A program made the position numbers and the translations under genes. Below are positions 14,505 to 23,600 of a DNA stretch of 37,344 nucleotides, one piece after another. How positions within the stretch are numbered: the stretch's first letter is position 1; each line of letters starts with the position of its first letter. Source of the stretch: an uncultured Candidatus Melainabacteria bacterium. GTDB taxonomy: Bacteria > Cyanobacteriota > Vampirovibrionia > Gastranaerophilales > Gastranaerophilaceae. The DNA lies in the NCBI GenBank assembly GCA_934757245.1, contig CAKVLH010000016.1:1-37344 (forward strand), in the 5' to 3' direction. The notes beneath the pieces are model-generated. The model made no database searches, had not been told where the DNA came from, and saw only the letters and a list, made by a program, of their open reading frames with translations.

Positions 14505-14693
14505 ATGAACAATCAAATCACAATCAGATCAGACAGAAAAGACGATTACACTTTTCAGTACAAAGGCGAAGATGTAACTTTAAGAGCCGGAAGCATTATT
14601 AGCATTGCAGACGGTTTAAATGAAGTTGTTCTTCCAACTTGTGCAATGAAAATTGTTAAAAACTTGATTGTAATTAAGGAAGATGTGAAGTAG
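14505..14693 (+). CDS. Small hypothetical protein, 62 residues
   Basis: A compact, probably beta-rich protein (ITIRSDRKDDYTFQYKGEDV, then LRAGSIISIADG, then IVKNLIVIKEDVK). It has one Cys and no membrane segment or signal peptide. AGAAGGATT lies at good spacing before the ATG. It may be co-transcribed with rpsF-ssb-rpsR or start from its own promoter. No family recognised. Confidence 0.7.
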   Translation: MNNQITIRSDRKDDYTFQYKGEDVTLRAGSIISIADGLNEVVLPTCAMKIVKNLIVIKEDVK

Positions 14694-14720
14694 TTAGATA
14701 TTTATTATAATTATTTAGAG

Positions 14721-14756
14721 AATGGCGGGATTTTCGTTAACGAAAATCCCGCCATT
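14721..14756. repeat. Perfect 36-base palindrome between convergent genes
   Basis: AATGGCGGGATTTTCGTT is followed at once by its exact reverse complement. It lies between the stops of the plus-strand 62-residue gene and the minus-strand glycine-rich gene. There is no long T run on either side, but such a stem could act as a two-way terminator or mRNA 3' end stabiliser. Confidence 0.85.
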
Positions 14757-14799
14757 TCTGTAATTTTTAATTGGAATCAAACGATGTTTTAACTGCAAG

Positions 14800-15114
14800 C
14801 TAATCCTTTTTTTTGCCTGTTATTTTATCTTCAATATCACTGCCTATTTTTCCTCCGGCAAGTCCGCCACCCAATACTGCAGCTCCACCTGCTAAGGCTG
14901 GTAATGCTAAACCACCGGTTATAGCTCCGATACCAATTGTTAGTAGGGCTAATGTTAATCCGCCGCCAGTTCCGATTAGCCAACCATCGCCACCTTTAAA
15001 TGAAGGGACATTTTTGGGTTCTTGTGGTACTTCGTGGAGAACTTTGCGTGAGTTTTTGTTTGATAAACCTTTTGTTTGATAATTAACTTGACCTTGAATA
15101 GCTGAAATACGCAT
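14800..15114 (-). CDS. Small glycine-rich membrane protein with VPSFKG motif
   Basis: A 104-residue protein. The N-terminal 38 residues are polar; then comes VPSFKGG (36-42), the motif shared with two long unknown proteins nearby. Residues 44-92 are a hydrophobic hairpin full of Gly and Ala (GGGLTLALLTIGIGAITGG, then AGGAAVLGGGLAGGKIG), which looks like a glycine-zipper membrane segment pair. The C-terminus is basic (KITGKKKD). The ribosome-binding site is strong (AGGAGGT). It could insert in a membrane and oligomerise (inference from glycine-zipper spacing); a role as toxin or pore is only speculative. It has no signal peptide. Confidence 0.8.
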   Translation of the reverse strand: MRISAIQGQVNYQTKGLSNKNSRKVLHEVPQEPKNVPSFKGGDGWLIGTGGGLTLALLTIGIGAITGGLALPALAGGAAVLGGGLAGGKIGSDIEDKITGKKKD

Positions 15115-15213
15115 AAATACACCTCCTATTTTTTATTTAAAACATATTAATGCAAAATAATATTTAATGCAATACTTAAAATCTTGAGATTGCCGATAAT
15201 CATGCTACAACGA

Positions 15214-15241
15214 TTGACATTAATTATTTATAGACTAGAAT
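15214..15241 (+). promoter_or_regulatory. Promoter of tuf
   Basis: A perfect TTGACA at 15214-15219, 16-base spacer, and TAGAAT at 15236-15241. The leader to the ATG is about 55 bases. Confidence 0.6.
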
Positions 15242-15304
15242 TATAATATAACTTAGTATAGTAAGTTAACGTAGTATATTTAATCAAAGAAGGAGATTAA
15301 TCTC

Positions 15305-16513
15305 ATGGCACGTGAAAAGTATGAACGTACAAAACCGCACGTTAACATTGGTACAATCGGCCACGTTGACCACGGTAAAACAACATTGACAGCAGCTATT
15401 ACAGGTGTTATGGCTGCAGCTGGTAAAGCACAAGCTAGAAAATTCGATGAAATCGATGCTGCTCCAGAAGAAAAAGCAAGAGGTATAACCATCTCTACTG
15501 CTCACGTAGAATATGAAACAGATGCTAGACACTACGCACACGTAGACTGCCCAGGCCACGCTGACTATGTTAAAAACATGATCACAGGTGCTGCTCAAAT
15601 GGACGGTGCAATTCTTGTAGTTGCTGCTACTGACGGTGCTATGCCTCAAACTCGTGAACACATCTTGTTAGCAAGACAAGTTGGTGTTCCTAACCTAGTT
15701 GTATTCTTAAACAAATGCGATATGGTTGACGATCCAGAATTATTAGAATTAGTTGAAATGGAAGTTAGAGAACTTCTTTCTTCATACGAATTCGATGGCG
15801 ACAACATTCCATTCATCCACGGTTCTGCATTAAAGGCATTGGAAGCTGTTCAAGCTAATCCAAACATTCAACGTGGTGAAGATAAATGGGTTGACAAAAT
15901 TTGGGAATTGATGGATGCAGTTGATAGCTACTTCCCAACTCCAGAACGTGATTTGGACAAACCATTCTTGATGCCAGTTGAAGACGTATTCTCAATCACT
16001 GGTCGTGGTACAGTTGCTACAGGTAGAGTAGAACGTGGTATCGTTAAAGTTGGTGATGAAGTTGAATTAGTTGGTTTAGGCGAAACTAAGAAAACAACTG
16101 TAACTGGTGTTGAAATGTTCAGAAAACAACTTGATCAAGGTCAAGCTGGTGATAACATTGGTGCTTTGTTAAGAGGTATTGATAAGACTGAAATTCAACG
16201 TGGTCAAGTTCTTGCAAAACCTGGTTCAATTCACCCACACACTAAATTCACAGCTAACGTTTACGTTCTAACTAAGGATGAAGGCGGACGTCACACTCCA
16301 TTCTTCCCTGGTTACAGACCACAATTCTACATCAGAACAACTGACGTTACTGGTTCAATCAAATTCGATGGCGAAATGGTAATGCCTGGTGATAACGTAG
16401 TTATGGAAGTTGAACTTATCGCTCCAGTAGCTATTGAAGAAGGTATGAGATTCGCTATCCGTGAAGGTGGTAGAACAGTTGGTGCCGGTGTTGTAGATAA
16501 AATTATTGAATAA
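15305..16513 (+). CDS. tuf: Elongation factor Tu
   Basis: EF-Tu delivers aminoacyl-tRNA to the ribosome. The 402-residue sequence has all GTPase motifs: GHVDHGKT (19-26), RGITIST (switch I), DCPGH (81-85), NKCD and the GSALKALE segment. Domains 2 and 3 are intact ([13 protein letters not shown], then [16 protein letters not shown]). Codon choice is more uniform than in neighbouring genes, as expected for a highly expressed gene. The Shine-Dalgarno GGAG is part of a 12-base palindrome, GAGATTAATCTC (15293-15304), that abuts the ATG. It stands alone, without fusA, rpsG or rpsJ. Confidence 0.98.
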   Translation: MAREKYERTKPHVNIGTIGHVDHGKTTLTAAITGVMAAAGKAQARKFDEIDAAPEEKARGITISTAHVEYETDARHYAHVDCPGHADYVKNMITGAAQMDGAILVVAATDGAMPQTREHILLARQVGVPNLVVFLNKCDMVDDPELLELVEMEVRELLSSYEFDGDNIPFIHGSALKALEAVQANPNIQRGEDKWVDKIWELMDAVDSYFPTPERDLDKPFLMPVEDVFSITGRGTVATGRVERGIVKVGDEVELVGLGETKKTTVTGVEMFRKQLDQGQAGDNIGALLRGIDKTEIQRGQVLAKPGSIHPHTKFTANVYVLTKDEGGRHTPFFPGYRPQFYIRTTDVTGSIKFDGEMVMPGDNVVMEVELIAPVAIEEGMRFAIREGGRTVGAGVVDKIIE

Positions 16514-16538
16514 TTGATTTAAAATTATCTATAATATA

Positions 16539-16574
16539 AATAACTCGATTTCTTTTGAAGTCGAGTTATTTTTT
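16539..16574 (+). terminator. Terminator of tuf
   Basis: AATAACTCGA pairs with TCGAGTTATT, extended inward by weak pairs, followed by seven T. It begins 25 bases after the tuf stop. Confidence 0.9.
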
Positions 16575-16598
16575 TATCAATGCTAGAACGACAGTCGC

Positions 16599-16936
16599 GC
16601 CGCGAGCGTTTTTTAGCGAGCGTGAAAGTGCAAGCTCTGCTTGCTACATCCATTTTGTCAACGCTCGTAAGAGCGTAGAAAACTATGACGTATTTTCTCT
16701 TTCTTTTGGTTCTTTTCTTTCTCTTTTTTTCGCAACAAAAGAGAAAGAAAAGGACATTAAAAAAACTTTTTCATAATTTAAAATAATTCTTACTTTTTTC
16801 TTCTTTGAAAAAGCAAGAAGAAAAAAGTAACAAAAAAGAAGAAACTTTAATCGTTTCCTACAACCTTACGGTTGTGGTTCAAATGGATGTAGCGGGTTTA
16901 CCCGCTCTCTCACGCTCGCTAAAAAACGCTCGCGGC
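16599..16936. repeat. 338-bp composite element with 58-bp inverted ends and internal hairpins
   Basis: The ends are inverted copies: GCCGCGAGCGTTTTTTAGCG with AGCGTGA, a variable hairpin, then TACATCCATTTTG on the left; the reverse complement of the same on the right. In each arm the variable hairpin differs (GCAAGC/GCTTGC versus AGCGGG/CCCGCT) but stays paired. Inside are further hairpins (CGCTC/GAGCG, ACAACC/GGTTGT) and long purine/pyrimidine stems built on TTTCTTTCTCTTTT and its complement and on CTTACTTTTTCTTCTTT and its complement. No transposase. The whole 16575-17072 gap has no credible gene. Confidence 0.75.
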
Positions 16937-17072
16937 ACGAATGCCGTTCAATTTTAGTCTTGGCTCAATATTTGCAACATAACTATATTTGTCTTTCGAA
17001 GAATCCAGCTTTCTATAAACTTCGATTTTGTCTTTAAGGCGACGAAGCAAACTAGTTTGTACAATAAAAACT

Positions 17073-18698
17073 TTAAGCGACTTGTTGTTTTTTTGCAGCT
17101 TCTGCTTTTCTCTTTTTATCAAGCATGTTTGTTACATAAATATTTAAGTTTGGAATACCAAGACCTAAAACAAGACCAGAAACCATATAACCTGCAACTT
17201 GTGCAACATTCAATGTTCTTAAACGTTTTCTAACAAGTTTTTTCACTTCCGGTTTATTTTCCAAATCCTTTAACATTTCATTGAATTTTTTATTAAACAA
17301 TTTGCCGTTTTCAGTTTTAGTTGTTGAAATACCTTCTTTTGCAAGTGCTTCAACTAAAACTTCATCTCTTGTTTTTAGGCTGCCATTGAATGTACGCTTG
17401 AATTTACCTGCATCTTTAGAATCTGCTCTATAGTTCATAGTAGTTTTATCCATAGAATCAGCAACAAGTTTATTTACGATATCACCAAGAACAAGCCAGC
17501 TTAAATAACCTAAGAAGTCTTTAGTTAAGCTTTCACGAAGCTCGTCTTTATCACGAGTAGAGAAAATTCTTGAAATAATTGTTAAACCATATAAACCTTT
17601 TAATTGGTTGATAGTAGGCATTTTGCCGTTGAATGACATTTTATCCATGAATTTTCCAGGTGATTTAATGAATTTTATAGGAGACATTTTTAATGTTGCT
17701 AAAATCATTGAAAAGAATGCAGCTGCACTAACAGCTTTCATAGCTTTAAATCCGGCACTTTTATCTTTAGAACGACCTTCTACGCCAACAAAACCGTCAG
17801 AACCTGTTTTTAATTTAGTTAAATACATATTAATAGGCTGAACTGATAAGCCAATCGCGGTTGCAATTCCAAATCCCAACGCAGAACGAGTTTTCATGAA
17901 TTTAGAAACACCTTTAATAAAACTATTTTCTTGAACCATTTTACCAGCTTTAATTTGCTCTGCGAATGCTTCTTTAACATTGTTTTTGTTGAATGAATCA
18001 GAAACAATGAACATGTCGTTCAATAATGATTTCAAGTTAGTCTTACTAACAGTTTTTTTATTTGCAGATTCTAAAATATATTCAGATTGAGCACCTGTGC
18101 TTTCTGTAATTTTATTGATTAAAACTTGTCTTGAAGATGCTGTTTTGTCTTTTGTCCAATCATTGAATTTTACATTTCCATTCAATGATTCATCCAAAAT
18201 CTTTGCAACTTCGTCAATTTTTTCTTTTGAAATTCTAGTGTAACCGTCTTTATCGGCATTTTTTGCGTCCGGATTAAAAGCTTTTACATTTTCTAGAGTT
18301 GATTTGATATAATCTAATTGCGATTTGTTGTCTTTTATTTGTTGAGCTTTGTTTTCTGCAAGGATGTTTAGAGTTTCAGGTGCTGTAAACATGTCATTTA
18401 CGTTGAGCCCAAATTTTTTATTAATGCTTTTTGCAATCAACCAACCGGCGCCTGCGCCAAATAAACCAATACAAGAATCGTTAATTGTCCCCATAACTTC
18501 ACGTCTACCGGTTTCTAAACCAGCTGCAGGACCACGTTTAACAAAGTCAGTAGTAGTTCTTGGTGCAACCATAAAGCAAAAGTCAACGCCATTTGCGCCA
18601 ACTGCTTGATTCGTAGCCAAAAATCTAAGACCTGTGTCTACCGGGCCTTTAAATTGTGGGTGATAGTTCTTTTGTTGTTGATTAAATTGTACTTTCAT
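17073..18698 (-). CDS. Unknown FKG-motif membrane-associated protein, paralogue B
   Basis: A 541-residue protein of no recognised family. It has HPQFKG at 13-18, then VDFCFMVAPRTTTDFV, a RREVMG segment and a hydrophobic stretch (LFGAGAGWLIAKSI). A soluble helical region of about 170 residues follows. Then come hydrophobic helices (SALGFGIATAIGLSVQPINM; KAVSAAAFFSMILATLKM), SRIFSTRDKDELRESLTKDF with a LGDIVNKL helix, and a final membrane helix (GYMVSGLVLGLGIPNLNIYV) with a basic tail. It aligns end to end with the upstream neighbour (18709-20376): shared PRT, E..RRE..G, KT(R/K)S, PT..Q, SR....DK.EL.E....D and LGD. It lies 10 bases after that gene; AAGGT precedes the ATG. Function unknown. Confidence 0.85.
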   Translation of the reverse strand: MKVQFNQQQKNYHPQFKGPVDTGLRFLATNQAVGANGVDFCFMVAPRTTTDFVKRGPAAGLETGRREVMGTINDSCIGLFGAGAGWLIAKSINKKFGLNVNDMFTAPETLNILAENKAQQIKDNKSQLDYIKSTLENVKAFNPDAKNADKDGYTRISKEKIDEVAKILDESLNGNVKFNDWTKDKTASSRQVLINKITESTGAQSEYILESANKKTVSKTNLKSLLNDMFIVSDSFNKNNVKEAFAEQIKAGKMVQENSFIKGVSKFMKTRSALGFGIATAIGLSVQPINMYLTKLKTGSDGFVGVEGRSKDKSAGFKAMKAVSAAAFFSMILATLKMSPIKFIKSPGKFMDKMSFNGKMPTINQLKGLYGLTIISRIFSTRDKDELRESLTKDFLGYLSWLVLGDIVNKLVADSMDKTTMNYRADSKDAGKFKRTFNGSLKTRDEVLVEALAKEGISTTKTENGKLFNKKFNEMLKDLENKPEVKKLVRKRLRTLNVAQVAGYMVSGLVLGLGIPNLNIYVTNMLDKKRKAEAAKKQQVA

Positions 18699-18708
18699 TA
18701 TTACCTTG

Positions 18709-20376
18709 CTATTTATTATCAGCTCTAAAGCCTGTTGTTAATTTTGAATATTTAATATTCATAGGCGTAACTGATGGTTCATCTTTTTTAGTTTCAATGT
18801 TTTGGGCATTTTCTTGAGCAAGCTTTAGTGCTTGTTCATGTTTTTTCTTCGTTTTATGTCTGGTATAAAGTGGAACGATAATCCCTAATAATGCTAATGA
18901 TACACCAAGGTTGGTTACTTGGCAAGCAGAACGCAAGTTTTTAGCATGTTTTATTTCTTTTTCTATAATTTTTGCTTGTGCTTCTGTTGGTTTAGCTCCA
19001 TTTAGACTTTGTTGAGTTTTACTTACAACTTCTTCTGAAGATTTAATATTTACATCTTTAACCCAATGCCAAGCTTTTTTAAATACATTTTCATCACCTT
19101 TAAGAGGTTTTGTATCGTTTAATAATGTAATACCTGTATTCTTTTGGATTACAGTTGCAGCTCCTTTAGCAGCATAATCTCCCAAGAAATATAAGCCTGA
19201 GAATGTTGCAATATCTCTTACAGTAGCTTCTGCAAGTTCGTTTTTATCATCAGCAGCTGCCATACGAGACGCGAATGTTGTTGTTGAAATTACACGTGCT
19301 TGATCCATTGTTGGGAACATTCCCTTAAATTCAAGCATATTCATACTTGGACGTTTCATCATTGACAATAACGAAATTCCAATCATTGAAGAAATTGAAA
19401 TAATCTTTTGTTTCAACAAACCTTCTTTTGCTTTAGAAGTTTCTTCTACATTATCTTTTTCTTTTCCAAAATCATCGTAAATTGGAGCACCTTTAACACC
19501 GGAAATTTTGCCTGTAATCCAGCGGTTAATGTATTGCATAGAAGCAGCTAGTGGAAGAATTACAGCTAAACCTGCTAAACTCTTAGTTTTCACAAGTTTT
19601 TTACTCTTTTTAGCAAATTCTTCAATGCCAACACCTGATTTTTGGAATTCTTTGAAGTATTTAACGGAATCTTCCAGCATAGAATTTACAGAAGATGCGT
19701 TAACTGTTTTGTTACTATCTGCAATTTTAATATTTTCAGCAACATGAACTTTTCCAACTATTTCATTTGCAAGTTTTTTAATTTCTTTTCTTACATTTTT
19801 ATCAGTATCACCAGAACGTGATAGCTCTGCAAGTTTTTTAGAATATTTTTCAATTTCTTCCGGTGTTAAGGCTTCATTAAATTTAACAAAGTTTTTGCCT
19901 TCATAACCTTGAATATTTTCTAAAATATTCTTTAATGATTCTTTAACTTTGTCGTCAGAGCCTGCACTCTTATAATATTCAGAAGCTTTATCTATCAATG
20001 AACTATCAGCCCAACATCTTGACATGTTTACACCTTTTGGCATCATTGCAGGGTTTATACATTTAGCAATGCCAAGTGTTATAAGACTTGGAATTAAACA
20101 GTTTACAACAAGACCTGAAGATTCTCTTCTAAAAGCTTCAAAACCTGCAAACCAGTTTGTCATTGATTCAACAACAGTTCTAGGTAAAATAGCAGATAAC
20201 ATGTCAATAACCGTAACGTTCACCATAGGCATTCTTTCGCATGCTTGAATTCCTGCCAAAGCAATCGCTCCAACACCTTTAAAGTTTGGATTTTGTTTGC
20301 TCTGTTCTTTGTTATGAACGTTATTGCTATTAAATCTGCTAGTAGTATCTACACTAATTTTGTTTATCATACACAT
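18709..20376 (-). CDS. Unknown FKG-motif membrane-associated protein, paralogue A
   Basis: A 555-residue protein, first gene of a two-gene unit and tandem paralogue of the next gene. The polar Asn-rich N-terminus leads to NPNFKG (29-34). Then come VIDMLSAILPRTVVESMTNW, FRRESSGLV and a hydrophobic helix (NCLIPSLITLGIAKCI). A charged helical domain of about 150 residues is followed by KTKSLAGLAVILPLAASMQY, KIISISSMIGISLLSMM, MLEFKGMFPTMDQAR (a second FKG), SRMAAADDKNELAEATVRDI, GLYFLGDYAAKG and a last helix (NLGVSLALLGIIVPLYTRH). The C-terminus is disordered and Lys-rich. The start could be residue 1 or 3. No signal peptide, catalytic motif or known domain seen. Confidence 0.85.
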   Translation of the reverse strand: MCMINKISVDTTSRFNSNNVHNKEQSKQNPNFKGVGAIALAGIQACERMPMVNVTVIDMLSAILPRTVVESMTNWFAGFEAFRRESSGLVVNCLIPSLITLGIAKCINPAMMPKGVNMSRCWADSSLIDKASEYYKSAGSDDKVKESLKNILENIQGYEGKNFVKFNEALTPEEIEKYSKKLAELSRSGDTDKNVRKEIKKLANEIVGKVHVAENIKIADSNKTVNASSVNSMLEDSVKYFKEFQKSGVGIEEFAKKSKKLVKTKSLAGLAVILPLAASMQYINRWITGKISGVKGAPIYDDFGKEKDNVEETSKAKEGLLKQKIISISSMIGISLLSMMKRPSMNMLEFKGMFPTMDQARVISTTTFASRMAAADDKNELAEATVRDIATFSGLYFLGDYAAKGAATVIQKNTGITLLNDTKPLKGDENVFKKAWHWVKDVNIKSSEEVVSKTQQSLNGAKPTEAQAKIIEKEIKHAKNLRSACQVTNLGVSLALLGIIVPLYTRHKTKKKHEQALKLAQENAQNIETKKDEPSVTPMNIKYSKLTTGFRADNK

Positions 20377-20419
20377 TTACTTCTGGGATTCACCCTACGA
20401 TATAAGTCAATTATATCAA

Positions 20420-20439
20420 CTTACATATATATTTAAAAG
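20420..20439 (-). promoter_or_regulatory. Promoter-like AT motif upstream of the FKG paralogue pair
   Basis: On the minus strand this reads CTTTTAAATATATATGTAAG, related to the motifs at 10581 and 30041 (shared TATATATRTAAG). It lies about 44 bases before the gene start. The remaining gap 20440-20660 contains a TTGTAACAA word (20625-20633) but no gene. Confidence 0.35.
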
Positions 20440-20660
20440 CGGGGCAAAATAAAAATTGCCATGTTTTTTGCTTTTGTTAAGGAAATGTAAAGATGAATTT
20501 TTGAGTATTTTTTTTAGGTAAGGAATGTTTGATAAAATCGTATAAATATTGGATGTTATGATACCCTAACATTTAAAATTAGGTTAAAATAAGCAAGAAT
20601 TTGCTATAAAAATAATTGTAAAGTTTTGTAACAATTTTAATAGGTCGTGCTGTTTTTGAG

Positions 20661-23600
20661 CTAATCTCTTAATTTTACACCGGTAACCTTTGAAATACCT
20701 TTTTCTTTTTGAGTTACACCAATTGTTCTGTTAGCTGATTCAATCATAGGTTTTCTGTGGCTTACAACGATAAATTGCGTTGTTTCGGCTTGTGATTGAA
20801 CGATATGTGCAAGTTTTTCTACATTTATACCGTCAAGGCTGGCGTCAACTTCGTCAAAAGCGTAGAATGGTGCAGGCATGTATTTTTGAATAGCAAATAC
20901 AAATGATAGTGCTGTTAAAGCCTTTTCACCACCTGACATACCTGCTAGACGCTGTTTTTTCTTGTCTCTAGGCTGTGCCTCAATATCAAGTCCGCCTTCA
21001 AACGGTTTTTCTTCGTTTTCTAAAATCAAAGTACCTTCACCGTCAGAAAGTCTATGGAAAATATCTTTGAAGTTTTCGTTAAGCACGTTATAAGTTTTTA
21101 AGAAAGTTTCTTTTTTCAAATCTTCATAACCGCGCATACGTTCGAGAATTTGCTCTCTTTCAGAGCTTAATGTTTCGATTTGATTTTGCAATTCTTGTTG
21201 ACGCGCAAGCACTTTTTCATAATCTTCTAGCGCCTTCATGTTAACAGCGCCCAAATCGTCCATGCGTCTTTGCAATCTTTGAATACGGCTTGTAATCTCT
21301 TCGATTGACATTTCAATTGGCGCAAGTCCATTCGTATTAACACCTGATTCTGTCAAAAGTTTGCGAGTTTCTTCTAATTGAGGTTCTAATTCGCGTCTGC
21401 GTGCTTTAAATGACTCTATTTGCTCTGCAATTTTTTCAATATCAGAAGCTTTTAAATTACGTTGAGTTTCAATATCAACCAAATCTTTATTGATGTCATC
21501 TCTTTGTTTAAGAAGTTCGCCCAACTTATCTGTAATTTCTTTAATCTGCACATTTAAAACTTCAAGCTGTTCGTTTAAACCTTTGATTTCTTCTGTGAAT
21601 TTAGCTTTATCAAGTTCCAAATCTTTATTTGTATTCAAAGAACGCGCAATAGTTTCATTGTGAGTATTGATTGTTGTTGTGAAAAAGTCAATTTGTTGGT
21701 GCAAGCCATCAATATCATTTTGAGCGTTCGCCATATTTTTTTCGTAGCGTTTTATTTCGGCTTCAACACCTGCTGTTTTTTCTTTCAAATCCTTCAAATC
21801 AGAGTCATTCATAAGTTTTTCAACTTCTGAAATTGAAGTCTGAACATCTGTCATTTTTTCGGAAAGAATGATGTGTTCTTCTTCCATTTTATCAAGATTT
21901 TTTTCTAAAGCAGTAATTTCAGGTTCTGTAACCTTGATTAATTCTTGTTTTTCATCAATATTTTTCTGAGTATTTGCAAAATTTGTTTCCAAGCTTGTTA
22001 ATTCTAATTTCGCTTTATTAAATTCTGTCGTTGAAGCTGAATATTTACTTCTGACATCTTCCATTTTTGATTCTAAATTTGAGCGTTTAGATACCAAAGA
22101 CGCATATTTGCTTTCCATTTCACGAAGTCTGGCTTTGAATGTATCTAATTCGCTATCAGAATTTTGTGAGAATTTTAAGCCTGTTTTTCTGATAGCACCA
22201 CCGGTAATTGAACCTGATTTTTCAAACAAATCGCCAGATAGTGTTACCATTCTGTATTTGCCGATAAGCTTGTTTGCAACGCTTCTATCTTCAACAACAA
22301 GCGTATCGCCTACTGCATAATAGAAAGCGTTTAAATATTCATCATCAAAATCAATAAGGTTGATAGCAAAATCTATTACACCTTTTTCTTTTGGTAAATT
22401 CAAACTGCGTGGACATTTTACGATTTTATTCAAAGGCACAAATGTTGCACGTCCTGCGTTTGCAGATTTTAGAAGCTCAATACAAGTAGAAGCTACGTGT
22501 TCGTCTTCAACAACAATATGCGACATTCTTCCACCAACAGCAATTTCCATTGCTGTTGAAAACTCTTCATCAACCTGACCAAGTTTTACAAGTGGTGCGT
22601 GTACGCCTTGAATATTAGCATTTACAACGGTATCAACAGCACGTCCGAGGTTAGCTTCTTCGCTTGCGTTTTTAATCGCCTCAAGCTTGTAAATCTTGTT
22701 GCGTGCTGTCTGAACGTCGTAGTCCATGTCCGAGATTTCGTTTTTAGTTTTATCCAAATCATTTAATGTATTTTTAAGGATGATTTTGAAATCGTCAAGC
22801 TCTTTGCCTAATTGTTCTATTAAAAGTTCTTTTGAAGACTTTGTTTCAGAAAAATTCGCTTTAAACGCTTCCAATTCACCAAGTTTCGCTTTTGCATCCT
22901 CTAATGCTTTCTTTTTAGTGGATAAATCAGCTTCCATTGGAGCTTGTTTTTGAATAAGCTTAGTTTCTTTATCTTGTAATTCTTCAAGTTCTTTTCTTAA
23001 AGTATTTCTTCTTTCGATATGCTTTTCAGCGGTTTCGTTTAAACCTGACATATCTTCCAAAATCTTATGCAAGATAGCTTTTTGTTCTTCAATATTTTTT
23101 TCAATTCCTTTAATTTCGTCTTGCTTAAGAGAAATTTTTAATTCGGAATCTTTAATTTTGCCTTGTTGAACTTCAATACCGTTTTTTGTGTTTTCAATTG
23201 TTTTTAAATTATCTTGAATTTGTTTATCCGCAAAAACAATTGAAGAATTTTTTCTTGAGATTGAACCTTTTAATTCTTCGGCTTTTTGTTTAAGTTCTAG
23301 TTGATGACCTTCGCCTTTTTCAGTAATTGTTTTTGAAATCTCGTCATATTTTTCTTTGATAAGTTTCAAACGTTCTTCGAGGTCTTTTGATTTTAATTCT
23401 TCTTCTTTTTTACGTTTAGTGAATTCTAAAATGTTTTCGTGCGCTTTTTCCAAATTACGTCTTAAATCAAAAAACTTAACAGTATTAATTTGGCTTTCTA
23501 ATCCTGTTTTTTCTTCTTTAAGTTTTTGATATTTTAGCGCAACTTCTCTTTCTTCGTTAAGTTGTTCAAGACGAGTATTAACTTCATTCAAAATCAATGT

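Noticed and set aside
15192..15199. GCCGATAA, a perfect sigma-28 -10 word before tuf
   Set aside because: The matching TAAA lies 11 bases upstream rather than 15, and tuf already has a good TTGACA promoter closer to the gene.
15284..15661. Long minus-strand frame opposite the start of tuf
   Set aside because: It is antisense to a conserved gene, rich in Cys and Ser, with no ribosome-binding site; a by-product of tuf codon usage.
16555..16776. Frames in the repeat region after tuf (also 16919-17122 on the minus strand)
   Set aside because: They consist of terminator and hairpin-repeat sequence, and the second overlaps the 3' end of a credible gene.
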